In this document: positions 7,880 through 16,777 of the stretch, in pieces | Numbering within the stretch: the stretch's first letter is position 1 | Layout of the letters: every line of letters starts with the position of its first letter | DNA from: Gemmatimonas sp. | GTDB lineage: Bacteria > Gemmatimonadota > Gemmatimonadetes > Gemmatimonadales > Gemmatimonadaceae | Assembly (NCBI RefSeq): GCF_031426495.1 | Contig: NZ_JANPLK010000040.1 | Location: forward strand, 62,001-126,000 | DNA length: 64,000 nt | Direction of reading: 5' to 3' | Position numbers and translations under genes: made by a program | The notes under the pieces: model-generated | Told to the model about the DNA's origin: nothing | Seen by the model: the letters and a program-made list of their open reading frames with translations, nothing else | Databases searched by the model: none

Positions 7880-9507
7880 GCGCCCACCGCCGCGGCCGGT
7901 CCCTTACCTACCGTCTTCGCGGCCTGCTCCCGCTTCATCTGCGCCGCCAGCGCCCGCCGCGCGCCGCGATCCGCCCACCAGTCGCGAATCCCGCCGCCGC
8001 GCGACGTGTCGGTCGTTGATTCCACCCGCCACAACAGCACCACACCGGTCACCGTGAAAATGGCATTTGCGATCCACATCGCGATCGACGGTGGCACCAG
8101 ACCCTTGTCGGCCAGTGCCTCACCACCCATCAGACACACGTAGTACAACCCGAACACGCCAATGCTGACGCCGATCGTCACCCCGACGCCACCGCGCGGG
8201 AAACGCAGCGCGATCGGTGGGCCGAACAGGACGAACACGAGGCACGCAAACGAGAGCGCGAACTTCTTGTGAATCTCCACCGTGAGGCTGTCGAGTCCTT
8301 CGCGCGACGCCACCAGCTGGGCATCGGCCGCGTTCATCGCGCCGCGATACACGGTCATGGTATCGACCGCCGGCGGAATCGGCGCCGACAGCGTCACGGC
8401 CGGCGGCGGCGTAGGGACGGGTACGCCGAGGGTGTCCTTCGTCAGCGTGTCGCCGGGCTGCGCGATGACGGGGGCGCCCTGTGGTGTGACCACGGGGGCC
8501 GGTGGCGTGGTTGACACTACCGGCGCTTGCGCCTTGGCCTTCTTGGGGAGGAACAGCGACGGCAACGTCACACAGTAGAACCGCGAAAGTCCTTCCTCGG
8601 CGGGTCGGTCGCGCGGGGCCTTGAGCGTCTTCGTGCCCGGGGCCACCAGGCGGCTGGCGTACATGATGTACTCCTGACGTACCCGCCGGAACTCCAGCGC
8701 ATCGGCCGCGTACCGCCGGTGCATCTCGCACACGGTCATCTCGCGGTCGCTGCGGAAGTCGTCCTTGCTGGTGCTCTCGAAGCCGCGAGTAATGCCGCGC
8801 ACCTTCACCGTCTGATCCACGAAGAAGCTGCGCTGCAGCCGCTTCGGATCACCCCGGACAAACTCCTGCGTATATCCATCGAACAGCTGCAGCAACAGAT
8901 CCTGCCCATTCGCCGTCAGCGAGAACACGCCGCTGTCGGCGTAGATCGTCTTGCGCTCCGGTCCCTTGGTGAGATCGTAGATCACGACGTCGTACATCTT
9001 GTTGGTGTTCGCATCGCTGCGGGCAATCCGAATGAAGAACTGGTCCGTAATCGCATTCATCGCCTGGTCCCTCAAGGCGAGCGTCGGCTTCGTCTTCGCG
9101 ATATCGTTCTGCAGAATGCGCAGCTCGTGGTTGGCGCGTGGCAGCACCTGATCGTTGAACGCGACCATCGCGATCGACAACAGGAAGGCGCACGTCAACA
9201 CCGGGAGCATCAACGTGCGGACACGCACACCACTCGCCTTGAAGGCCGTGATCTCGTGTTCGGCGGCCATACGGCCGAAGGTGAACAAGGTCGCCACCAG
9301 CACAGCCATCGGCATCGTCATCGCGATGGTGAATGGCAGCGACAGGACGAAGAATTTACCGATGGCCGACCAGGGAAGTCCCTTGCCGGCGAGGTTCGCA
9401 AGCTGGCGCGCGACGTACTGCAGCATGAGCAGCGACGTCAGCGCAGACAGCGCAAACAGGAGAGGTCCGACGTGCTCGCGCACGACATAGCGGGTAACAA
9501 GCTTCAC
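7876..9507 (-). CDS. lptF: LptF-like LPS export permease with a Pro-rich insertion
   Basis: 543 residues, well above the usual 360 or so. The start chosen is the GTG at 9507 (VKLVTRYVVREHVGP), with AAGGA nine bases upstream; the longer open frame upstream overlaps the divergent gene. The N-terminal helices (FFVLSLPFTIAMTMPMAVLV), KASGVRVR and VLPRANHELRILQNDIA are standard LptF, as is the C-terminal EIHKKFALSFACLVFVLFG. The extra length comes from an insertion before EIHKK (about residues 290-400) that includes CEMHRRYAADALEFRRV and a Pro/Val/Ala-rich linker, plus a basic C-terminal tail. The insertion would sit in the periplasm. First gene of the envelope operon, divergent from the SprA-like gene with 61 bases between. 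Confidence 0.88.
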   Translation of the reverse strand: MKLVTRYVVREHVGPLLFALSALTSLLMLQYVARQLANLAGKGLPWSAIGKFFVLSLPFTIAMTMPMAVLVATLFTFGRMAAEHEITAFKASGVRVRTLMLPVLTCAFLLSIAMVAFNDQVLPRANHELRILQNDIAKTKPTLALRDQAMNAITDQFFIRIARSDANTNKMYDVVIYDLTKGPERKTIYADSGVFSLTANGQDLLLQLFDGYTQEFVRGDPKRLQRSFFVDQTVKVRGITRGFESTSKDDFRSDREMTVCEMHRRYAADALEFRRVRQEYIMYASRLVAPGTKTLKAPRDRPAEEGLSRFYCVTLPSLFLPKKAKAQAPVVSTTPPAPVVTPQGAPVIAQPGDTLTKDTLGVPVPTPPPAVTLSAPIPPAVDTMTVYRGAMNAADAQLVASREGLDSLTVEIHKKFALSFACLVFVLFGPPIALRFPRGGVGVTIGVSIGVFGLYYVCLMGGEALADKGLVPPSIAMWIANAIFTVTGVVLLWRVESTTDTSRGGGIRDWWADRGARRALAAQMKREQAAKTVGKGPAAAVGA

Positions 9508-9568
9508 GACGTAAATTCCTTGGTGACCACCCGCATTATCAAGGGCGCGTCGGCCTAGAGTCGACAAT

Positions 9569-12500
9569 ATGCGCTCGCAGTTTTTGACCGTACGGCGGCG
9601 ACAGGGTTGGCCGCTGGTACCCCACGACCGGAGTTCGGTGCGCAGGCTGCTCCAAACATGGGCACTCGCGGCATTGCCCATGGCTGGCTCCATGGCGTTG
9701 CCAATGGCGTTGCTCCCGGCCGTGTCCCTGATCGCGTTGCCGCTCGCGGCTCAACAGGTCGCCCCAAGGCCTGCACCGTTGCCCCCAGGGGCGCGTCTGG
9801 CGGCGGATACCCTACGGCTCAGGGTCCCCTCCATCCTTGGCCCTCTTGGGGTCGCTACGGCGCTGCGCCCCGATCCGGCCCGGGTTGCCGACCGCGCCGT
9901 GGCCATCGCCCGCCGACGCTACGAGGAGCGGATTCTGGCCCGGTGGGGACAAACCGTGGTCCGCGGACTCGCCGCGCCGGTGCCGGCGGCCGTGGCCGTC
10001 CGCTCCGACAGCGGCCCGACCCCGGGCGCCCTGGTGCCGCTCGTTCCGCAACGCCGGGTTGGCGCCGACGCCGCCACCCAGCTGGCGACCGACCTGCTGG
10101 GTGACATCGGAGACCTCGGGATCGCCCTCCAGTCGCGCCTCGAGTCGAAGGTGCAGCGCAGTCGCAATGAGCGATGCACCACCGCGCAGCTGACCATCCT
10201 CGGCAACAACTGTTTTGGCATTTTTCAGCCGGCGTTCGACTTTCAGTTCAACGTGCGCACCGGCGGCGTCGTCGCCGATCGCGTGTACGTGAATGTCGAC
10301 TACGACTCGCAGCGCGAGTTCGATGCGTCGAACAACATCTCGGTGCGGTATCAGGGCAAATCGGACGAAGCGCTTCAGACGCTCGAAGTTGGCAATGTCA
10401 CCTTCCAGCCGCCGGCCTCGCGCTTTCTCACGTCGGGTATCCCGTCGGGCAACTACGGCATCCAGGCCACCGGCCAGATCGGTCCCATGCGCTTCACGTC
10501 CATCGTGGCGCAGCAGAAGGGCAATGTCTCCAAGGATAACGTCTTCACGATCGGCGAACGCTCGCAGCAGCAGGTCGATCGTGTCATCGAAGATATTCAG
10601 GTCGAAACGCGTCGCTTCTTCTTCACCGTCGATCCGCGCTTGCTCGGTGGGTATCCCAACATCGACCTGCTGAATCGGCAGCAAATGCAACAACTCGCTG
10701 CCTCGCTCCCCGATTCGGTACGACCGGCGCGACTCTACGTGTACCGCCAGCTCATCGGCGCCGCCAATCAGAACCCACGTGGTCCGCAGTTCTCGGTGCG
10801 GGGGGCGCGCAATCCGTCACGACAGATCTATGAATTGTTGCGCGAGAATGTTCACTACTATGTCGATCCCTCGCAGCTCTGGATCGCGCTGGTGCGCCCG
10901 CTCAATCCCAACAACGAGCGGCTCGTCGTCGCGTACGAAGTCAACATCAACGGCGCGCCTGGGCGCAACGTGAATACCGGCGGAACACCCGACATCGAAT
11001 TCACCGCCGAGCCACAGTACGCGAATCTGCTCTGGGAACCCGAACTGCAGCCCACCAACAGCGCGTACTTCCTGCGCGAACTGAAGTCGGTGTACCGCCT
11101 CGGCGGCGAAGATCTGCAGCGCCAGACGATCAAGCTCAAACTCGTGACCGGCACATCAGGCGATCAGGAAAAGCCGATCGATCCCTCGCGCGGTGAAACG
11201 TATCTACAGCTGTTCGGCCTTTCGCAGGCCACCAACTCGGCGGCCTTCGACGTGGAGAATCGCGTGTGGCCGCGTCCCAATGATCCGAACACGCTGGCGT
11301 CGTTCGCCGGCGGCAATGGACAGCAGAAGCTGATCCGCGACTACTTCGTGTTCTATCCGTCGCTGCAGCCGTTTGCGCGCGGTGGGCTCGCCCAGCCGCT
11401 GGCCAATCCTGCCAACGATACGCTGTACCGCTATCCCAATGAGTACCTGTATTCGGCGCAGCGCCCGCAGGCCATCTATCGCATGGTGGCAAGCTACCTC
11501 TCCGAGGGCGGCGGCAGCACGCAGTCGATCAAGCTGAGCACCATCCAGGTACGGCCCAACTCGGAGCGCGTGTCGCTCGATGGTCGCCTGCTCACAAAGT
11601 CGACGGACTACGAGATCGACTACGATCTCGGCATGATCACCTTCAACCGCCCGGATACCCTGTTCGCCACGCCGCGACAGGTGTCGGTGCGTTACGAGGA
11701 GAATCCACTGTTCGCGGCGGCACCCACCACGATTCTGGGTTTCGCGTCGCAGTTCCCGTTGGAAAATGGCCAGCTGGCGTTCACCGCGATCTCGCAGAGC
11801 CAGCGCTCGGGGTTCAACCGGCCGCCGCTGGGCTTCGAGCCGGTCGGCTCGCTGGTGGCCGGCGTTACCGGCAACCTCGCGTGGGACGCTCCGCTGCTTA
11901 CCCGTGCGCTCGGAAAGCTGCCGTTCAAGCAGAGTACCACGCTGTCGCGCGTCAGTGTGCAGGGCGAGTTCGCGATGAGCAAGCCGCAGCCCAATGCGGC
12001 GGGGCAAGCGTACATCGAATCGTTCGAGGGTGAAGGTGCCATTCCCGGCATCTCGCTCTCCGAAGGCGCCTGGTACTACAGTTCGCGGCCGTCGCTCGGC
12101 AACACGTTGGCCACGCGCTTCGGGAGCAGCACGTTTTCGGTGAATCGCGCCGCGACGATGGCGTTCCAGAACAACGGCGTCGATGTGGCCGGCAATTTCA
12201 TTCAGTTCAACATCCAGCAAATCGATCCGTCGGTGCGCATCGTGGGCAGTGGTGTGCAGTCGCCCGAGCAGTTGTTCTGGATGACGCTGTATCCGCTCAA
12301 AACCGGCGGCATCTTCGATTTCGAACCCGGTACGGCGAAGCGCCGCTTCGCCTGGACGGTCGGCGACAACAGTCTGGTGGGGAACACGCCGTCCGGTCGT
12401 CGCTGGCGCTCCTTGCGCACAGTCATCAACCCCAGTGGCGCCGATCTGTCGCGCACCGAAAATATCGAGTTCTTCGCACTCGTACAGTCCGAGCAGTCGA

Positions 12501-15500
12501 AGGTGAAGCGCAATCCTACGCTGGTGTTCGACTTCGGCGAGATCAGCGAAAACAGCGTGGCGTTCGCACCTGAAACGCTTATCGTGAATTCGCCGGTGCG
12601 TCCAGGACTTCCCGCCGACTCCACCTACAAAGGCAAGCGGCTCGTGGGCTTCGATCGGTTCGACTCCGAACGTGATCCGTTTTCGCGCGCCTTCAATGCG
12701 GCGGAGAACGACAAGGGCCTGCCGGGCGACGTGGCCGATACGATCGTGGTGGTAAATCGCACCGGACCGACGCCGGTGATCTCCACGCAGAACAAAGTCG
12801 CCATCTGCACACAGGCCGTGCAGATCGTGCAGGTGCTCGGCGACAGCCGCGCCAATTGCGGGGCGCGCAACAACCGGCTCGACGAAGAAGACATCGATCT
12901 CGACGGTCAGTTGAACATCCCCAACGCAGCGATCGACCAGGAGCAGTACAAGCGCTTCGTGGTCGACCTCGCCGATACGAAAAACTGGACGCGCGTGGGC
13001 AAGTGCTACCAGCAGCAGGATTCGACGGTGAACGGCGTGGTGAGCGACTCGTTGTGCTGGGTGCAGGTGCGCATCAACTGGCGAGCGCCGGCTGAAGAGC
13101 AGAACAATCCGAACGATCGGCGCGTGCGCGCGTTGCGACTCACGATGGTGTCGAGCGCGGAGTCGGCCGATGATGCCTTCGTGCGCGTGGCGCTCACGCG
13201 GCTGAAGCTGGTGGGCGCGCCGTGGCTCAAGCGCGGTGCAGAGCCGTTGTCGGGTATGGCGGGCGACTCGGCCGGCGTGGTGGGTGGCTACGTGATTGCC
13301 AGTGTAATCGGGACGCTCGATTCCACCTCGCTGGTGCCGTATACACCGCCGCCAGGCGTGGTCGAGGCACCGGAGAACAGACAGTCCGGCTACGAGAACA
13401 ACCGACTTCAGGTCAACGAGCGCGCGCTCCGGCTGCAGGCGGGTATTCCCGGCCGTCAGTTCCGCGCGTTCGATCGCGCCGAAGCGTTCTTCCGATTCCA
13501 GGAGGGTACCAAGACCTTCATGGGCTACAAGACGCTGCGCTTGTGGATGCGCGGCCGTGGCAACGGCTGGGGCCAGAGCGGCGAGTTGAACGGCTACGTG
13601 AAAATCGGCCGAGACGAAAACAACTTCTACATGTATCGCACGCCGGTGAACGCCGGCGCGGGTCTCAGTGCGTGGGAGCCCGAAGTCCGCGTGGACCTAC
13701 AGAAATTCCAGATCCTGCGCGCGCAGCTCGAGAACAACTTCCTGAAGGGCTCCACCGATTCGGTCTCCTGTTCCGGCGCTGACCTCGAGTTGATCCGTCG
13801 CTCTGGCTTACCGCGTGGCGTGGCCGTGCGTCGTTATGCCGTCTGTCAGGATGGTTATATCGTGTACAGCGCCGATCCCACCGTCACGCCGCCCAACTTG
13901 GCCGGCGTGCAGGAAATGGCGGTCGGACTGGTGCGCGTGGACAGTGTGCCGCGCGGCGGCACGGGCATTATGAGCAACGACACGCTCGAACTGTGGATCA
14001 ACGACATTCGTCTCACTGATGTCGTGGATGACATCGGATTCGCCGGCGAGCTCGGTCTTGCCGTGAACGCTGGTGATCTCGCTGACTTCCGCATGAACCT
14101 CAGTCGTCGCGATCCGAACTTCCGGCAGCTCAATGAAACGCCCTCGTTCCTTACCACGAGTGGCGTCAGCGTGGGCACCACGCTGCACCTCGAGCGCATG
14201 TTGCCCTCGCGACTCGGCATCGTGATGCCCTTCAGCGTCGACTACGCCGGCTCCGGCGTCAATCAGCTGTTCATCAATCGCACCGACGTGCGGGCCAGTG
14301 GCATCGAAGGATTGCGCAATCCGAGCGATCGGCGCGTGAACTACTCGTTGGCGCTGCGACGGGCGACGCCGATGGGCGGTGGGTGGTATGCACCGCTGGT
14401 GAACGGACTCGCGCTCAACGGCACGTGGTCGAACGCCGCGTCACAGAGCGCGTTCCAGAAGGCCACGAACAGCGCGTACGCGCTCGGTGCGTCACTGAAT
14501 CTCTCCGATGACCGCCGCGAGTCGAAGCTGCCGCGCGTGGTCGATGTGCTCTTCGGCATTTTGCCGCGCGGGCTCCGTGAAAGCGATGCGATTCGCAACT
14601 TCCGTGGACAGCGGTTCCGGTGGTCGCCGACCGCGTTGCGCCTGTCGAGCTCCATGGCGCGCCAGGCCAATTCGAGTACGTCGTTCACGAAGGCGGCTGA
14701 GTCGCCGACGGATACGGGGCAGGTCGCGAGCGGACTCACGCATTTCTGGCAGAACAGCGGTACGCTGGAGTTCCGTCCGTCGGCCGGTCTCACGGCCTCC
14801 ATGAACGCGCGTCAGCTGCTCGATCTGCGCGACTACCGCACCACGTCGGTATTGCCGGACAGCACCGACCGTGGACAGGCGGCGGCCGCCGAGCGGTTGC
14901 AGGTGCTGGGTACGACGCTCGGACTCGAGCGTGAACGGTCGCTCACCTCCGCGATCCTGTTTCAGCCCACGCTCGCCGTGTGGCTGCGGCCGCGCCTCGA
15001 CTTCAACTCCTCGTTCAACCTGAACAAGGATCCGAACGCCCGCGCGCTGCTGCGTGAACAGGACTCCACGGGCGCGTATCGATTGCCCAAGCGACTCGGT
15101 GCCGCGCAGACCTTGAGCACCGGGACCACGTTCGACTTCGGTCGCCTGATCACCATGCGCACGAAGGAGAAGACGCTGGTGAATCGTCTAGGGCGAATCT
15201 TCGCGCCCATCGATGTGTCCTGGCAGCAGAGTCTCACGTCGAACTATGACAATACCGCCTTCATTCCCGGGTGGGGCTATCAGCTGGGATTGGGCGGCAT
15301 TCAATCGTTCCGTGGACTCGATACGCGGTTGGCCACCACGGCCGGTCGCTTACGTCGCGCCACGGCGACGGGCTCGCTGAATCTGCCCTTTTCGCTCACC
15401 GTGCAGTCGCGGGTCGAGAACGGCACGACCGAAACGTGGACGCGGCGTACCTTCGACGGTTTCCAGGCCGTCATCACCAGTACGCAGCTGGTAAAGCCCG

Positions 15501-16129
15501 ACTATTCCGTGCGCTGGAGCTGGCGGCCGGTACGACTGCGGAAAGTGATCACGATGTTGAATGTGAACGGGCGCTATCTCGTGAGCGAGCAGGAAACGAC
15601 CATCCCCAACGAAACCGGTGGCTTGGCCGATCGTAGTCGCACCACGGCCCGCAGTCAGCCGCTATCGGGCGCGATCACCTGGGCGTTCCTGGGCGGACTC
15701 ACCACCAACGCATCGCTCGATCGCACGCACCGCGAAGATAGTCGCCCCGGCTCGCTCACCAACGGCGACACGCGACGCGTGTCCTTCGATGTGGCTCGGC
15801 GCTTCAAGGTGCCGAAGCGGTTTACGACACGGAACGCGACCGTGCGCACGTCGCTGTCGTACCAGAGCGAAGAGTCGCAGTCGATCGTGCAGGGGTCGTC
15901 GTCCACCAACGCCGCAGGTGAGGTGGTCACGATTCCGCCCTCGGTGCTCACCGACAACGGCCGACGCGCGTTCAACTTCAACGCCGACACGGATCTGTCT
16001 GAACTGCTCACCTTCAGCCTCACCGGATCGCGGGTCGTGAACTTCGACCGCAATTTCAACCGGCAGACGTCGAATCTGATCTTCAGCGCGGTGCTGCAGC
16101 TCCGCTTCTTCGCGGGCGATCTGAAGTAA
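9569..16129 (+). CDS. sprA: SprA-like giant outer-membrane protein (T9SS translocon family)
   Basis: 2186 residues, close to the roughly 2400 of Flavobacterium SprA, the barrel translocon of the type IX secretion system. Hydrophobic N-terminal segments (LLPAVSLIALPLAAQQ) act as a signal peptide. SprA-like landmarks are SGIPSGNYGIQATGQIGPMR and VDRVIEDIQVETRRFFF (about 285-355), the motif TDYEIDYDLGMITFNRPDTL (about 675), long stretches of beta-rich sequence with LRLWMRGRGNG and DTLELWINDIRLTDV, and a C-terminal barrel ending LRFFAGDLK. Assignment is by pattern recognition, not a search. The start could be 9569 or an internal ATG at 9680; no ribosome-binding site decides. No SprF, PorV, GldKLMN or SprE/T genes occur in the window, so whether the protein serves a complete T9SS is open. 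Confidence 0.75.
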   Translation: MRSQFLTVRRRQGWPLVPHDRSSVRRLLQTWALAALPMAGSMALPMALLPAVSLIALPLAAQQVAPRPAPLPPGARLAADTLRLRVPSILGPLGVATALRPDPARVADRAVAIARRRYEERILARWGQTVVRGLAAPVPAAVAVRSDSGPTPGALVPLVPQRRVGADAATQLATDLLGDIGDLGIALQSRLESKVQRSRNERCTTAQLTILGNNCFGIFQPAFDFQFNVRTGGVVADRVYVNVDYDSQREFDASNNISVRYQGKSDEALQTLEVGNVTFQPPASRFLTSGIPSGNYGIQATGQIGPMRFTSIVAQQKGNVSKDNVFTIGERSQQQVDRVIEDIQVETRRFFFTVDPRLLGGYPNIDLLNRQQMQQLAASLPDSVRPARLYVYRQLIGAANQNPRGPQFSVRGARNPSRQIYELLRENVHYYVDPSQLWIALVRPLNPNNERLVVAYEVNINGAPGRNVNTGGTPDIEFTAEPQYANLLWEPELQPTNSAYFLRELKSVYRLGGEDLQRQTIKLKLVTGTSGDQEKPIDPSRGETYLQLFGLSQATNSAAFDVENRVWPRPNDPNTLASFAGGNGQQKLIRDYFVFYPSLQPFARGGLAQPLANPANDTLYRYPNEYLYSAQRPQAIYRMVASYLSEGGGSTQSIKLSTIQVRPNSERVSLDGRLLTKSTDYEIDYDLGMITFNRPDTLFATPRQVSVRYEENPLFAAAPTTILGFASQFPLENGQLAFTAISQSQRSGFNRPPLGFEPVGSLVAGVTGNLAWDAPLLTRALGKLPFKQSTTLSRVSVQGEFAMSKPQPNAAGQAYIESFEGEGAIPGISLSEGAWYYSSRPSLGNTLATRFGSSTFSVNRAATMAFQNNGVDVAGNFIQFNIQQIDPSVRIVGSGVQSPEQLFWMTLYPLKTGGIFDFEPGTAKRRFAWTVGDNSLVGNTPSGRRWRSLRTVINPSGADLSRTENIEFFALVQSEQSKVKRNPTLVFDFGEISENSVAFAPETLIVNSPVRPGLPADSTYKGKRLVGFDRFDSERDPFSRAFNAAENDKGLPGDVADTIVVVNRTGPTPVISTQNKVAICTQAVQIVQVLGDSRANCGARNNRLDEEDIDLDGQLNIPNAAIDQEQYKRFVVDLADTKNWTRVGKCYQQQDSTVNGVVSDSLCWVQVRINWRAPAEEQNNPNDRRVRALRLTMVSSAESADDAFVRVALTRLKLVGAPWLKRGAEPLSGMAGDSAGVVGGYVIASVIGTLDSTSLVPYTPPPGVVEAPENRQSGYENNRLQVNERALRLQAGIPGRQFRAFDRAEAFFRFQEGTKTFMGYKTLRLWMRGRGNGWGQSGELNGYVKIGRDENNFYMYRTPVNAGAGLSAWEPEVRVDLQKFQILRAQLENNFLKGSTDSVSCSGADLELIRRSGLPRGVAVRRYAVCQDGYIVYSADPTVTPPNLAGVQEMAVGLVRVDSVPRGGTGIMSNDTLELWINDIRLTDVVDDIGFAGELGLAVNAGDLADFRMNLSRRDPNFRQLNETPSFLTTSGVSVGTTLHLERMLPSRLGIVMPFSVDYAGSGVNQLFINRTDVRASGIEGLRNPSDRRVNYSLALRRATPMGGGWYAPLVNGLALNGTWSNAASQSAFQKATNSAYALGASLNLSDDRRESKLPRVVDVLFGILPRGLRESDAIRNFRGQRFRWSPTALRLSSSMARQANSSTSFTKAAESPTDTGQVASGLTHFWQNSGTLEFRPSAGLTASMNARQLLDLRDYRTTSVLPDSTDRGQAAAAERLQVLGTTLGLERERSLTSAILFQPTLAVWLRPRLDFNSSFNLNKDPNARALLREQDSTGAYRLPKRLGAAQTLSTGTTFDFGRLITMRTKEKTLVNRLGRIFAPIDVSWQQSLTSNYDNTAFIPGWGYQLGLGGIQSFRGLDTRLATTAGRLRRATATGSLNLPFSLTVQSRVENGTTETWTRRTFDGFQAVITSTQLVKPDYSVRWSWRPVRLRKVITMLNVNGRYLVSEQETTIPNETGGLADRSRTTARSQPLSGAITWAFLGGLTTNASLDRTHREDSRPGSLTNGDTRRVSFDVARRFKVPKRFTTRNATVRTSLSYQSEESQSIVQGSSSTNAAGEVVTIPPSVLTDNGRRAFNFNADTDLSELLTFSLTGSRVVNFDRNFNRQTSNLIFSAVLQLRFFAGDLK

Positions 16130-16213
16130 CTCCGGCGTTCCGGCGCGTGATATAGATGATATCGGCGTCGCGCGGGTTACCACCGCGGCGCCGACGGTCA
16201 CTACCGTGGCACC

Positions 16214-16762
16214 ATGCCCACGCCCGCGGAACGTCAGGCGCTCCTGTTTCTCGCGGCCGTCGCCGTGATCGGCGGCGGCGCGCGGGCGGTGAGTACCCGC
16301 CAACTGGCTCGCGACGTCGCCGAGGCAGAGCAGGGGCCGGCCCCCAGCGCCGATCTCGCCACGCGTGCCCTCGATGCCCAGATCGCCGCGGTCGACTCCG
16401 CCCGTCGCACGAGCAGCTCGCAGAAGCCGACGTCGCGAACGGGATCAAGGCGGAAGGTGAAGCGGTCGACACTGGAAAGCGGACAACGGCCGGATCCAGT
16501 GCTGGCGATCGACGTCAACGAGGCGTCGGCCGAAGAGCTGGAGCGGCTGCCACGAGTGGGCCCTGCGCTCGCCGCCCGCATCGTGGCGTGGCGCGAGAAG
16601 AACGGTCCGTTCGAGTCTTTGGAAAGCCTCCGTCACGTGCGTGGCATCGGGCCGGCGACGGCACGGCTGCTCGCACCTCTGGTGACGTTTTCCGGGCGGC
16701 ACAGTCCATCCCAAAGTGAGGCACCTGCCTCGCCAGCCCCCCGCGCCTCGTACGTGCTTTAG
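16214..16762 (+). CDS. ComEA-like helix-hairpin-helix protein
   Basis: 182 residues. A short hydrophobic N-terminus (ALLFLAAVAVIGGGARAV) is probably a membrane anchor or signal. A basic, Ser/Arg-rich linker follows, then two helix-hairpin-helix motifs (about residues 98-160): IDVNEASAEELERLPRVGPA and SLRHVRGIGPATARLL. That is the ComEA C-terminal DNA-binding domain; the family binds incoming DNA during natural transformation. Its place just upstream of pilB, pilT and pilC fits DNA uptake through a type IV pilus. The Pro/Ser-rich C-terminal tail is not conserved in the family. Confidence 0.82.
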   Translation: MPTPAERQALLFLAAVAVIGGGARAVSTRQLARDVAEAEQGPAPSADLATRALDAQIAAVDSARRTSSSQKPTSRTGSRRKVKRSTLESGQRPDPVLAIDVNEASAEELERLPRVGPALAARIVAWREKNGPFESLESLRHVRGIGPATARLLAPLVTFSGRHSPSQSEAPASPAPRASYVL

Positions 16763-16777
16763 CCGAAATCAGTACAC

